15,690 nt of DNA from Frateuria_A sp035695185 (GCF_035695185.1 NZ_DASSES010000177.1:1-15690); one strand, 5' to 3'; counted from the first letter of the stretch, positions 1 through 9,479 are shown. Translations and numbers: made by a program. Notes: generated by a model from the sequence alone, not told the origin.

Positions 1-502
1 CAGCAGCCAGCGCCCGGCGCCGCTGGTCAGCGAAGGCCGCCGCTTCGCGCTGCATGCCAAGTCGATAGTGGTCGATGACCACTTCGCGATGGTCGGCTCG
101 CACAATTTCGACCCGCGCTCGGACCACTACAACACCGAGGCCGGCGTGATCGTCTACGACCCGCGCTTCGCCGACCAGCTGCGCCAGGCGATCCTGCGCG
201 ACACCCAGCCACGAAACGCCTGGGTGATCGCCCCGCGACGGCCGGTGGTACCGGTGCTGACCAAGCTCAACCAGGCCATCGGCGAGCTCTCCGAAAGCCT
301 GCCGCTGTTCGATTTCTGGCCCTACCGCTACGCCACCAGCTACCAGCTCAAGGAAGGGTGCGCCCCGATGCGGCCGAGCGACCCGGGGTTCTACAGCTGC
401 TACCAGCCGGTCGGCGATTTTCCGGACGTGGCGCTGTCACCGAAGCTGATCTACACGCGCTTGATCACCGCGTTCGGCTCCAGCGCGAGCGGGATCCTCT
501 AG
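1..502 (+). CDS. Phospholipase D family protein, C-terminal part (5' end outside window)
   Basis: The gene enters from the left edge in the frame starting at base 2 and ends at TAG 500-502, so only about 166 residues are visible. Near the edge is the second HKD motif of the phospholipase D superfamily: His at 53-55, Lys at 59-61 and Asp at 74-76 (HAKSIVVD), followed by GSHNFDPRS, the usual GSxNxDxRS continuation. This superfamily uses two such motifs to hydrolyse or transfer phosphodiester bonds, for example in cardiolipin synthesis. The first HKD motif must lie upstream of the window. After the motif comes a tail of about 120 residues with a FDFWPYRYATSYQL stretch and a segment with two cysteines (GCAPMRPSDPGFYSCY). 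The substrate cannot be told from this fragment; a ClsC-like cardiolipin synthase or another membrane phospholipase are both possible. It converges on the TonB-like gene, with 39 bases between the stop codons. The family call is firm and the function is open. Confidence 0.85.
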   Translation, partial: SSQRPAPLVSEGRRFALHAKSIVVDDHFAMVGSHNFDPRSDHYNTEAGVIVYDPRFADQLRQAILRDTQPRNAWVIAPRRPVVPVLTKLNQAIGELSESLPLFDFWPYRYATSYQLKEGCAPMRPSDPGFYSCYQPVGDFPDVALSPKLIYTRLITAFGSSASGIL

Positions 503-541
503 CGGCGAAGCACCACCCCGCCTCGCCGGACGTGGACTCGC

Positions 542-1051
542 CTACGGCGGCGTCGAGGACGCGGTGCTGTCGAAGCGCATCGGCAATGGCCCATGCACGC
601 CTGCCGTGCCGGCGGGCACCGCGAAGCGCCATCGCCGGACGGTGGTCAGCGCATAGGCATCGAGCACCGCATCACCGCTGGATCGTGCGATGGCGGCGGA
701 GGTCACTTCCCCGTGGCCGTCGGTGGCGATCGTGAGCACTACGCGGCCGTCCAGATGGCCGCGCAACGCCGCCCACGAAGCCGGCGCCGGCGGGGTGTCC
801 AGCGGCACCAGCGCGGGCGGGGCGAGCGGCGCCGGTGCGGCGACGGCCGCCGGTTGCGCGCCGACGACGCGCGGCGCCGCATGCGGGCGATGGCGGGGCG
901 GCGCGCGATGCAGCCGCGGCACGACCTGCGCCGCCTGGTGCGGCGGCGGGCCGACCCAGTCATCGGTGAAGCCACTCAGCCAACCGGTTCCGAGGATGCC
1001 GACCAGCAGGCCGAGCAGGCTCAGGACCGCGGTGACGCGCAGGCGCGGCAT
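542..1051 (-). CDS. Small TonB-like protein (TonB C-terminal domain)
   Basis: A 169-residue protein in three parts. Residues about 5-25 form one hydrophobic segment (LRVTAVLSLLGLLVGILG) that looks like an uncleaved inner-membrane anchor. Residues about 33-95 are a spacer rich in Pro, Ala, His and Arg. Residues about 98-155 match the TonB C-terminal domain, with the typical run GRVVLTIATDGHGEV, then RSSGDAVLDAYAL, then VRRWRF. TonB proteins carry proton-motive energy from ExbB/ExbD to outer-membrane receptors, but no exbB, exbD or receptor gene is in the window. The spacer is short and lacks the classic Glu-Pro/Lys-Pro repeats, so reaching across the periplasm is uncertain; the domain may serve another protein-protein contact. 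The gene starts 15 bases after the thiolase stop on the same strand, so the two are probably co-transcribed. The Shine-Dalgarno sequence is weak (a GGGGCGG stretch before ATG 1049-1051). Family call good, role unknown. Confidence 0.75.
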   Translation of the reverse strand: MPRLRVTAVLSLLGLLVGILGTGWLSGFTDDWVGPPPHQAAQVVPRLHRAPPRHRPHAAPRVVGAQPAAVAAPAPLAPPALVPLDTPPAPASWAALRGHLDGRVVLTIATDGHGEVTSAAIARSSGDAVLDAYALTTVRRWRFAVPAGTAGVHGPLPMRFDSTASSTPP

Positions 1052-1066
1052 GGCGACCGCCCCGGG

Positions 1067-2350
1067 TCAGCGCTCCAGGATCGCGACCACGCCCATGCCG
1101 CCGGCGGTGCACACGGATATGAGCCCGCGGCCGCTGCCCTTGCGCTCCAGCTCCTTCGCCAGCGTCGCCACCAGCCGCGCCCCGGTGGCGGCGAACGGGT
1201 GGCCGACGGCCAGGCTGGAGCCATGCACATTGAGCCTGGCCGGGTCGATGCTGCCCAGCGGCGCGTCCAGGCCGAGCCGGTTGCGGCAGTAATCGGCGCT
1301 CTCCCACGCGCGCAGCGTGCACAGCACCTGTGCGGCGAAGGCCTCGTGGATCTCGTAGAAATCGAAGTCCTGCAGGGTCAGCCCGTTGCGGGCGAGCAGC
1401 CGCGCCACCGCCACGGTGGGCGCCATCAGCAGGCCCTCGCCATGCACGAAATCGACCGCGGCCACCTCGGCATCGCGCACCCACGCCTGTACCGGCAGCC
1501 CGCGCCGGGCCGCCCATTCCTCGCCCGCGAGCAGCACCGCGGCGGCGCCGTCGGACAGCGCCGTCGAGTTGCCGGCCGTGAGCGTGCCGTGGCCGGAGCT
1601 GCGGTCGAACGCCGGTTTCAGGGTCGCCAGTTTCTCCATGCTGGTGTCCGGCCGCAGGATGTTGTCGCGCCGGACCCCGCGGAAAGGCACCACCAGATCG
1701 TCCATGAAACCCGACTCGTAGGCCGCGGCGAGCTTCTTGTGGCTCTCCAGCGCCAGCCGGTCCTGGGCTTCGCGGGCGATGTGCCACTCGCGCGCCATCT
1801 TCTCGCAGTGCTCGCCCATCGACATGCCGGTGCGCGGCTCCGCCACGCCGGGGAACGACGGCTTGAACTCCGACAGCGAGAAGCCGCGCGTCGCGGCGGC
1901 GAGCTTGTCCTGCCAGCCCTTGGCGCGGTTGATCGACAACAGCCGCTTGCGCAGGCGCTCGCCATAGACGATCGGCACGTCGCTGGTGGTGTCCGAGCCC
2001 GCGGCGATGCCGGCCTCGATCTGTCCCACCGCGATCTTGTTCGCCACGATGATGGCGTTGTCGAGCGAGGTGCCGCAGGCGCGCGCGGTGGTGATGCCCG
2101 GCGTGGTCGGGGCCAGCCCCGAGCTCAGCAGGGCCTCGCGCGCGAGGTTCCAGTCCGACGAATGCTTGATCACCGCGCCCAGCGCGACCTCGCCCAGCTC
2201 CACCCCGTGCAGGCCGTAGCGTTCCACCAGCGCCCCGAGCACCTTGACCGACATGCCGAAGTTGCCAACGTCGGCGTAGGCGGTGTTGTTGCGGCAGAAC
2301 GGGATGCGCACACCGCCGATCACACCGACGCGCTTCGTGGTTTTTTCCAT
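1067..2350 (-). CDS. fadI: Acetyl-CoA C-acyltransferase (thiolase, FadI-like)
   Basis: A 427-residue thiolase, close to the usual FadI length (about 436). Thiolases cleave 3-ketoacyl-CoA with CoA in the last step of beta-oxidation, or run in reverse to condense acyl-CoAs. The nucleophilic cysteine is Cys92 in TTARACGTSLDNA. The second motif is His335 in HEAFAAQ, where FadI and the mitochondrial trifunctional beta subunit have HEAF and FadA-type thiolases usually have NEAF. A GHPFAATGAR motif follows near residue 383, and the third catalytic residue is Cys414 in CTAGGMG. All catalytic residues are present. ATG 2348-2350 is the natural start, since family homology begins at once (KRVGVIGGVRIPF). 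No fadJ-like hydratase/dehydrogenase gene is next to it; the downstream partner is the TonB-like gene, 15 bases away. A role in fatty-acid oxidation is the likeliest; the symbol is by resemblance only, and a biosynthetic thiolase is possible. Confidence 0.88.
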   Translation of the reverse strand: MEKTTKRVGVIGGVRIPFCRNNTAYADVGNFGMSVKVLGALVERYGLHGVELGEVALGAVIKHSSDWNLAREALLSSGLAPTTPGITTARACGTSLDNAIIVANKIAVGQIEAGIAAGSDTTSDVPIVYGERLRKRLLSINRAKGWQDKLAAATRGFSLSEFKPSFPGVAEPRTGMSMGEHCEKMAREWHIAREAQDRLALESHKKLAAAYESGFMDDLVVPFRGVRRDNILRPDTSMEKLATLKPAFDRSSGHGTLTAGNSTALSDGAAAVLLAGEEWAARRGLPVQAWVRDAEVAAVDFVHGEGLLMAPTVAVARLLARNGLTLQDFDFYEIHEAFAAQVLCTLRAWESADYCRNRLGLDAPLGSIDPARLNVHGSSLAVGHPFAATGARLVATLAKELERKGSGRGLISVCTAGGMGVVAILER

Positions 2351-2443
2351 GTCCGGGGAGGTCCTGGGGGCCTACGAGTCTCCACAGGCTAACCCGCACG
2401 CCCATGCGGCGGAAGCCCGAAAGCGTGAACGGGTAGCGCTCCG

Positions 2444-2449
2444 TATAAT
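2444..2449 (+). promoter_or_regulatory. Perfect -10 box (TATAAT)
   Basis: A consensus TATAAT stands out in this GC-rich region, in the divergent gap between the thiolase start (2350) and the next plus-strand gene. No good -35 hexamer lies 16-18 bases upstream (AAGCGT or AGCGTG). Transcription would begin near 2456, leaving a leader of about 25 bases. It argues that the downstream ORF does not begin at the upstream in-frame codons from 2283 on. Confidence 0.55.
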
Positions 2450-2465
2450 CGGCGGTTCCCCGCCG
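2450..2465 (+). other. Small hairpin at the predicted 5' end of the mRNA
   Basis: CGGCGG (2450-2455), loop TTCC, CCGCCG (2460-2465) form a perfect 6-bp stem directly after the TATAAT box and before the start codon. If transcription starts near 2456 only part of the stem would be in the RNA; if it starts at 2450-2451 the hairpin would cap the 5' end. The stem is seen directly; any role is inference. Confidence 0.35.
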
Positions 2466-2480
2466 TTCGGAATGCCGCTG

Positions 2481-3605
2481 ATGGATGCGCAACCGCTGAT
2501 CGCCCTGCCCGCGGTGCTCGCGCTGGAGTGTTCCCCGGGCCAGTCGCCCGCTGCCGTCACGCTGAGCCGTGACGAGGCCGAGGCCCTGGCCGGGCTGATC
2601 GCCGAGGACCTGCATGCGCTGCTGCCGCAGATCGGTGAAGCGCGGCTGGCGCTGGCCGGCGCGCTGTTCGATCCGGTGGAGCTGCTACGCCCGGGCTTCC
2701 CGGTGTGGGCCACGCTGGACGAACTGGCCCGGCGCGTGCCGCGCGGGCACCTGGAAAACGTGGTCGCCTTCGGCAGCCACGCCGGGCAGATGCCGGCGCA
2801 GACGCTGGTGCCCGAGCCCGACCACGCCGGCGGAGCGCTGCGCCTGCTGCCGTTGTCGGTGCTGGCGGGCGAGGCGCTGGCCGACGGCCTGGCCCGGGAC
2901 ATGGAAATACAGCTGGTCGGCCGCGGCGAGGCCGGCACGCGCACCGCCGACTGGCTGATGCGCACGCTCGGCGTGCGCCTGGAGCATGCCCGTTATCTCA
3001 GCCGCAACGACCTGCTCGCGCTGACCTGCGTGCAATACGAGCACGTCAACCTCGCGTCGCTGTGGACCCTGCTGGAAGCGGCGTTGCTGACCCCGGACCA
3101 GCCGGAACACACGCTCAGCGCCCGCGGCCTGCCGCTGCGCTATGCCGAAGGCGCCGTGCACGCCGGCTCGCCCGCGGCCTGGCTCGCTGCCCAGGCCGGT
3201 GACAGCGCAGAGCGGGCGCACGCGTTCGCGGGCATGGTGTTCGAACTGCGCCAGTACGCCGCGCTGCTGGAGGCACACCGCCTGCCGCTGCGGCTCGACC
3301 AGGGCGATGCGGGTGCCGGCTGGCTGCTCGAGACGCTGGCCGCCGCCGATCCCGCGCTGGCGCCGCCGGTCTTGTTCGCCCACGAAGCGCCGGGCCTCGG
3401 CACGGTGGCCATCACGGCGGCCCAGCCCGGCGCTGGCGGTCGACCGCGGCTGCTCGCGCACGGTTACCCGCTGGCGCCGCCGGCGCTGGGGCCGCTCGCG
3501 GCGGTGCTCGCCGCGCGCTACGGCATCGAGCCGGGGTTGCAGGCGCTGGGCCGGGTGTGGCTGGACGCCGACGGGCTTGCCGCGCGGGCACCGTCACGGC
3601 ACTGA
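2481..3605 (+). CDS. Unrecognised cytoplasmic protein (hypothetical)
   Basis: I do not recognise this protein. It has about 374 residues, no signal peptide and no membrane segment, and it is rich in Ala, Leu, Gly and Pro. It begins MDAQPLIALPAVLALECSPG, followed by a helical stretch (RDEAEALAGLIAEDLHALLP). A more conserved-looking centre includes GHLENVVAFGSHAG and RDMEIQLVGRGEAGTRTADW. I see no Walker, helix-turn-helix, metal-binding or hydrolase motif. The reading frame is open from further upstream, but the TATAAT box at 2444-2449 lies inside that extension. ATG 2481 has GGA nine bases upstream; ATG 2472 is the alternative and adds three residues. The ORF is real by its codon use (strong third-position G/C) and its fit between neighbours. 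It is divergent from the thiolase and lies 111 bases before the GGDEF-EAL gene on the same strand, so read-through into that gene is possible. No function can be assigned. Confidence 0.75.
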   Translation: MDAQPLIALPAVLALECSPGQSPAAVTLSRDEAEALAGLIAEDLHALLPQIGEARLALAGALFDPVELLRPGFPVWATLDELARRVPRGHLENVVAFGSHAGQMPAQTLVPEPDHAGGALRLLPLSVLAGEALADGLARDMEIQLVGRGEAGTRTADWLMRTLGVRLEHARYLSRNDLLALTCVQYEHVNLASLWTLLEAALLTPDQPEHTLSARGLPLRYAEGAVHAGSPAAWLAAQAGDSAERAHAFAGMVFELRQYAALLEAHRLPLRLDQGDAGAGWLLETLAAADPALAPPVLFAHEAPGLGTVAITAAQPGAGGRPRLLAHGYPLAPPALGPLAAVLAARYGIEPGLQALGRVWLDADGLAARAPSRH

Positions 3606-3704
3606 GCGGCCGCCCCTCGGCGCGGGCTGCGCCCCCCCTCGGACGGTGGTGGCATCCATCCGGCGGCAGGCGCATGATGGCCGCCGAGCAGGGGTATGCG
3701 CTCG

Positions 3705-3710
3705 AGGGGA
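3705..3710 (+). promoter_or_regulatory. Ribosome binding site fixing the GGDEF-EAL start
   Basis: AGGGGA lies six bases before ATG 3717 and supports it over the in-frame ATG at 3696, which would place this site inside the coding region. Confidence 0.7.
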
Positions 3711-3716
3711 AGTGCC

Positions 3717-6234
<2,518 letters not shown>

Positions 6235-6239
<5 letters not shown>

Positions 6240-6262
6240 CGTGGGCTCCAGGCCACGCTACG
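6235..6262. terminator. Palindrome shared by two convergent stop codons; terminator or REP-like element
   Basis: CGTAGCGTGG (6235-6244) and CCACGCTACG (6253-6262) form a perfect 10-bp inverted repeat around an 8-base loop. The left arm holds the TAG stop of the GGDEF-EAL gene (6237-6239) and the right arm holds the TAG stop of the GNAT gene (6258-6260 on the minus strand). No T-tract follows on either strand. The GTAG foot and stem-loop shape resemble the REP-type palindromes known from Xanthomonadales, such as the GTAG elements of Stenotrophomonas maltophilia. The hairpin is seen directly; terminator or REP identity is inference. Confidence 0.6.
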
Positions 6263-6722
6263 TGCGCGGCAGGGCTTCCTCGTACATGAAGTAGTGGCAC
6301 GGCGCCATGCCCAGCTCGGCATAGGTGCGCTGGGCGCGGTGGTTCTCCGTTTCCACGTAGAGCCGCAGGCCGACCGCACCGGCGACGGCCGCTTTCGCGC
6401 GCACTGCCGCATACAGCGCGCGGAACACACCGGCACGGCGCGCCGCGGGCACCACGTAGACGCTCTGGATCCACCAGAAGTCGCCGCAGCGCCAGTCGCT
6501 CCACTCGTAGGTGACCAGCAGGCTGCCGACGGCCGTTCCATCGCGTTCGGCAACCAGGTAGAAGCCGCGGCGCGGCTCGTCGAACACGCCCTGGACGCCG
6601 CGCGCGAGTACCGCGCGATCGAGCGCCTTGGCTTCGGTCTCCTGCGCCATGGCGGCGTTCCAGTCGACCAGGTGGAGGATGTCGTCGCGCGTGGCGGGGC
6701 GGATGGTGAGGGCTTCGGGCAT
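6258..6722 (-). CDS. GNAT family N-acetyltransferase
   Basis: A 154-residue protein of the GNAT fold, which moves an acetyl group from acetyl-CoA to an amine. The opening strand is LTIRPATRDDILHLVDWN. The central part is WWIQSVYVVPAARRAGVFRALY, where VYVVP plus RRAGVFRAL is motif A, the acetyl-CoA pyrophosphate-binding loop. The late segment LYVETENHRAQRTYAELGM matches the usual end of the fold (xENxxAxxxYxxxGF). The length is typical of a single-domain GNAT. The start ATG at 6720-6722 is chosen because GGAGA (6731-6735) lies eight bases upstream; a longer in-frame version to 6866 has an Arg-rich, non-GNAT leader and is rejected. It lies 169 bases downstream of ntrC on the same strand, a gap that holds a 14-bp inverted repeat, so co-transcription with ntrC is doubtful. 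The substrate cannot be predicted. Confidence 0.87.
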   Translation of the reverse strand: MPEALTIRPATRDDILHLVDWNAAMAQETEAKALDRAVLARGVQGVFDEPRRGFYLVAERDGTAVGSLLVTYEWSDWRCGDFWWIQSVYVVPAARRAGVFRALYAAVRAKAAVAGAVGLRLYVETENHRAQRTYAELGMAPCHYFMYEEALPRT

Positions 6723-6730
6723 CGATGGAC

Positions 6731-6735
6731 TCTCC
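6731..6735 (-). promoter_or_regulatory. Ribosome binding site fixing the GNAT start
   Basis: On the minus strand this reads GGAGA, eight bases before ATG 6722. It decides for the short GNAT protein over the longer in-frame ORF. Confidence 0.65.
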
Positions 6736-6786
6736 GGTGATCGGTTAGCGTGCCATGTCTTCGCACGCTCGTCGTGGCTGACAGTT

Positions 6787-6854
6787 GGCGCGCAGCGCCG
6801 GAGTCGGAGGGTTCCGGGCTGCCTGGCGGTGCTTCGACGTCGGCGCTGCGCGCC
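6787..6854. repeat. Perfect 14-bp inverted repeat between ntrC and the GNAT gene
   Basis: GGCGCGCAGCGCCG (6787-6800) is exactly the reverse complement of CGGCGCTGCGCGCC (6841-6854), with 40 bases between the arms. It lies in the 169-base gap between the ntrC stop (6892) and the GNAT start (6722). It could fold as a strong stem-loop in the ntrC message, ending transcription or protecting the 3' end, or it could be a two-part binding site. Each arm can also fold into a small hairpin of its own (GGCGC and GCGCC). No T-tract and no flanking duplication were seen. Confidence 0.6.
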
Positions 6855-6891
6855 TGCGTTCGGCACGAGCGGCGTTTTTCCCGGGTGCGCC

Positions 6892-8265
6892 TCAGCTGCG
6901 GCGTTTGCGCGACGCCCCCAGCTTGCGCGTCAGGGTATTGCGCCCGACCCCGAGCGCCGCCGCCGCATGCTGCCGGTGCCCGCCATGCGCCGCCAGCGCG
7001 GCCTCCAGCAACGTGCGGTCGAGCGCCTCGCGCGCGCGCGCATGGATGTCCGCCTCGCCGCGCGCGAGTGCCTCGCTGGCCCAGTCGTGCAAGGCGCCGG
7101 TCCAGCCACCGGACGCCGCCGGCGTGGCGGTGGTGCCGAGCTCGGCGGCCTGGATCTCGGCACCGGGCGCGATCACCGCCAGCCGCCGGCACAGGTTCTC
7201 CAGCTCGCGTACGTTGCCCGGAAAATCGCGCTGCTCCAGCGCCTTCAGCGCCGCGCGCGAAAACCGCTTGGGCGGGAGCTTCAGTTCCTGCGCCGCCGTG
7301 GCCAGGAAATGCCTGGCCAGCAGCGGGATGTCCGCGCGACGCGCGCGCAGCGGCGGCAGTTCGATACGCACCACGTCCAACCGGTGCTTGAGGTCGGCGC
7401 GGAACTGTCCGGCCGCCACGCGCGCATCCAGGTCCTGGTGGGTGGCGGCGATGATCCGCACGTTGCCGCGGATCAGCTCGCGCCCGCCCACGCGATAGAA
7501 CTCGCCGCCGGCCAGCACGCGCAGGAGGCGCGTCTGCAGCGCCAGCGGCATGTCACCGATCTCGTCCAGGAACAGCGTGCCGCCCTCGGCCTGCTCGAAG
7601 CGCCCGGCCACGCGCCGCGACGCACCGGTGAAGGCGCCGGCCTCGTGGCCGAACAGTTCGCTTTCCAGCAGCTCGCTCGGGATCGCCGCGGTGTTCAGTG
7701 CCACGAACGGCTTGCCGCGCCGCGCGCTCTCCTCGTGCAACGCGCGCGCCACCAGCTCCTTGCCGGTCCCGGTCTCACCGGTCACCAGCACGTTGAGGTC
7801 GCTTGCCGCGACGCGGCCGATCAGCCGGAACACCTCGCGCATCGGCACGCTTTCGCCCAGCAGCGCGTGCGGCGGCGCGGCGGCGGGCGGCGGCGGGGCG
7901 GCGGGGCGGTCGGCCAGTGCACGGCGCACGACTTCCACCGCGTGATCGAGATCGAACGGTTTGGGCAGGTAATCGACGGCACCGGCGCGGTAGGCGGCGG
8001 CGGTGGTGGCGATGTCGGTGTAGGCGCTCATCACGATCACCGGCCCGATGCCCTGGGCATGGAGCGCGGCGAGCAGCCCCAGGCCGTCCTCGCCGGGCAT
8101 GCGCACGTCGGTCAGCAGCAGCGCCGGGCGCGCCTGTTGCAGCGCGGCGCGCACACTGGGCGCGTCGCCGAACTCGTGCACGGCCAGGCCGACCTCGCGC
8201 AGGGCTTCGGCAAGCACGTAGCGGATGCTGCGGTCGTCGTCGACGATCCAGACGTCAGCGCTCAT
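6892..8265 (-). CDS. ntrC: Nitrogen regulator NtrC (sigma-54 activator)
   Basis: A 457-residue response regulator, close to E. coli NtrC (469). The receiver domain (about 1-120) has the acidic pocket VDDD, the phospho-acceptor Asp53 in LLLTDVRMP and the conserved Lys near 103 in YLPKPFD. The AAA+ domain (about 138-370) has Walker A GETGTGKE, the sigma-54 contact loop GAFTGAS, Walker B TLFLDEIGDMP, and GNVRELENLCRR in the sensor II region. The C-terminal Fis-type helix-turn-helix is LAAHGGHRQHAAAALGVGRNTLTRKL. When phosphorylated by NtrB under nitrogen shortage it binds enhancer sites and drives sigma-54 promoters such as glnA. ATG 8263-8265 is chosen because homology starts there (SADVWIVDDD); the open frame further upstream runs into ntrB. 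No strong Shine-Dalgarno is visible (GGGAC). The gene is 37 bases downstream of ntrB. All functional motifs are intact. Confidence 0.95.
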   Translation of the reverse strand: MSADVWIVDDDRSIRYVLAEALREVGLAVHEFGDAPSVRAALQQARPALLLTDVRMPGEDGLGLLAALHAQGIGPVIVMSAYTDIATTAAAYRAGAVDYLPKPFDLDHAVEVVRRALADRPAAPPPPAAAPPHALLGESVPMREVFRLIGRVAASDLNVLVTGETGTGKELVARALHEESARRGKPFVALNTAAIPSELLESELFGHEAGAFTGASRRVAGRFEQAEGGTLFLDEIGDMPLALQTRLLRVLAGGEFYRVGGRELIRGNVRIIAATHQDLDARVAAGQFRADLKHRLDVVRIELPPLRARRADIPLLARHFLATAAQELKLPPKRFSRAALKALEQRDFPGNVRELENLCRRLAVIAPGAEIQAAELGTTATPAASGGWTGALHDWASEALARGEADIHARAREALDRTLLEAALAAHGGHRQHAAAALGVGRNTLTRKLGASRKRRS

Positions 8266-8302
8266 GGTCGTCCCGCTCGGGAAGGATGGAGGCGCGCCGG
8301 GA

Positions 8303-9298
8303 TCATCCCTGCTCCAGCGGCAGCCACAGGGTGAAGAGGGTCGCGCCGGGCAGACCGGCGTGGCGCAGTTCGCCGCCGTGCTCGTGCGCGATCTCGCGGG
8401 CCAGCGCGAGGCCCAGGCCGGTACCCTCGGCGCGACCGGACACCAGCGGCTCGAACAAGGTGTCGCGCAGGGCCGCGGGCACGCCGGCGCCATCGTCGAG
8501 CACTTCCAGTCGCAACGCGGTGCGCACCACGCGCTCGCCCAGGCGCACGCCATGTTCGGCGCGGGTGCGCAGGGTCAGGGTGCGTGCACCGGCCTCGCGC
8601 GCGTTGCGTGCCAGGTTGAGCAGCAACTGCTGCAGCCGGTCGGCATCCCCGCGCAGTTCGGGCAGGCTGGGGTCGTAATCCTGGCGGATCGCCAGCGGCG
8701 CCGGCTCGGCCTCCAGCAGCGCGACCACCCGCTCCAGCACCGCGTGGATGTTGAGCACCTCGCGCAGCGGCAGGCCCGCGCGGTACAGCAGCCGGTCGGT
8801 CAGGACCGCCAGCCGGTCGGCCTCGGCGATCACCATGCCGGCCAGCGCCTTCAGCTCCGCCTCGCCGACGCGCCGCTGCAACAACTGGGCGGCACCGCGC
8901 AGTCCAGCGAGCGGGTTCTTCACCTCGTGCGCGAGGCCGCGCAGGCTGGCCGATACCGGCGAGTGGTCGGCCAGGGCCGGCGCGAGCACGTGCACTTCGA
9001 GCAGCAGGCGGTCGACGCCCAACGGCTGCAAGGCGGCATCCAGGCGCCGATCCGGTTCACCCAGCCGCAGGTCGCGCCACTGCACCGTGCGCTGCTCGTC
9101 GCGCGCCCGCGCCGCCTGCTCCGCCACCGCCGGCTCGCCCAGCAGCGCCGCCAGCGGCTGGCCGATGGCGCGCCGTGGCCCCAGCGCCAGGGCCTCGGCC
9201 AGCGCCGGGTTGAGCCAGGTCAGGCACAACTGCGCGTCGACCAGGCCAAGCCCGGTCGTCGCCTGCTCCGCCCATGCGCGCCAGTCGGCCTCGTTCAT
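8303..9298 (-). CDS. ntrB: Nitrogen sensor histidine kinase NtrB (GlnL)
   Basis: A 331-residue cytoplasmic kinase, close to the usual NtrB length of about 350. The N-terminal PAS-like domain covers about 1-105. The phospho-acceptor is His124 in the NtrB-type H-box GLAHEVKNPLAGLRGAAQLL. The ATP-binding part has the N-box NLARNAREAG, the G1 box LDDGAGVP and the G2 box GTGLGLALA. NtrB phosphorylates NtrC when nitrogen is scarce and acts as its phosphatase when PII protein is bound. The start ATG 9296-9298 has no Shine-Dalgarno at normal distance; AGGGA lies about 20 bases upstream. The start codon is part of a 10-bp inverted repeat resembling NtrC sites, so NtrC may repress or adjust ntrB expression. 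ntrC follows after 37 bases, so the two form an operon. Confidence 0.94.
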   Translation of the reverse strand: MNEADWRAWAEQATTGLGLVDAQLCLTWLNPALAEALALGPRRAIGQPLAALLGEPAVAEQAARARDEQRTVQWRDLRLGEPDRRLDAALQPLGVDRLLLEVHVLAPALADHSPVSASLRGLAHEVKNPLAGLRGAAQLLQRRVGEAELKALAGMVIAEADRLAVLTDRLLYRAGLPLREVLNIHAVLERVVALLEAEPAPLAIRQDYDPSLPELRGDADRLQQLLLNLARNAREAGARTLTLRTRAEHGVRLGERVVRTALRLEVLDDGAGVPAALRDTLFEPLVSGRAEGTGLGLALAREIAHEHGGELRHAGLPGATLFTLWLPLEQG

Positions 9299-9335
9299 TG
9301 CACCATGATGGGCGTTGTCCCTTTTTGGTGCAATG
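9296..9335. promoter_or_regulatory. 10-bp inverted repeat over the ntrB start, NtrC-site-like
   Basis: CATTGCACCA (9296-9305) and TGGTGCAATG (9326-9335) are perfect reverse complements with a 20-base spacer. The known NtrC site is roughly TGCACC-N5-GGTGCA. Two abutting 17-base sites can be read: 9299-9315 with a perfect TGCACC half, and 9316-9332 with a perfect GGTGCA half. The other half of each site is degenerate. The left arm includes the ntrB start codon. The repeat is seen directly; NtrC binding is inference, supported by ntrBC autoregulation in enteric bacteria. Confidence 0.55.
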
Positions 9336-9464
9336 TGGCCGGCCTAACCCCTTCCCGAATGGTCCCAACCCTTAACTCCGCCGGGGCGCCCCTGCTGGTC
9401 GCCGCAGCCGCGACGGCGACGACGGTCCGGCGACCCCGGCGGGCGTAGGGTGGCCACCACGCCC

Positions 9465-9473
9465 GGGGAGGAG
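9465..9473 (+). promoter_or_regulatory. Ribosome binding site fixing the DUF2235 start
   Basis: GGGGAGGAG lies six bases before ATG 9480-9482. It rules out the in-frame GTG at 9450, which has no comparable site. Confidence 0.75.
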
Positions 9474-9479
9474 TTGGCC

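Noticed and set aside
503..528. Hairpin between the PLD and TonB-like genes (CGGCGA ... TCGCCG)
   Set aside because: Only a 6-bp stem with a 14-base loop and no T-tract; expected by chance in GC-rich DNA.
593..2392. Long open frame on the plus strand opposite the TonB-like and thiolase genes
   Set aside because: It is a GC-rich shadow frame, His/Arg/Gln-rich with no domain, and the minus-strand genes have clear family motifs.
2283..2480. N-terminal extension of the unrecognised protein up to 2283
   Set aside because: It overlaps the thiolase start on the other strand and contains the TATAAT box; the sequence is Arg-rich and unlike the rest.
3619..3633. Hairpin GGCGC-N5-GCGCC after the unrecognised gene as a terminator
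   Set aside because: A 5-bp stem followed by a C-run, not T; too weak to call.
6723..6866. Longer GNAT protein starting at 6866
   Set aside because: The added 48 residues are Arg-rich and not GNAT-like, and a good GGAGA site precedes ATG 6722.
9336..9352. Sigma-54-like -24/-12 promoter for ntrB on the minus strand (AGGCC ... TTGCA)
   Set aside because: The GG and GC pairs are 11 bases apart instead of 10, and the -24 element does not match TGGCAC well.
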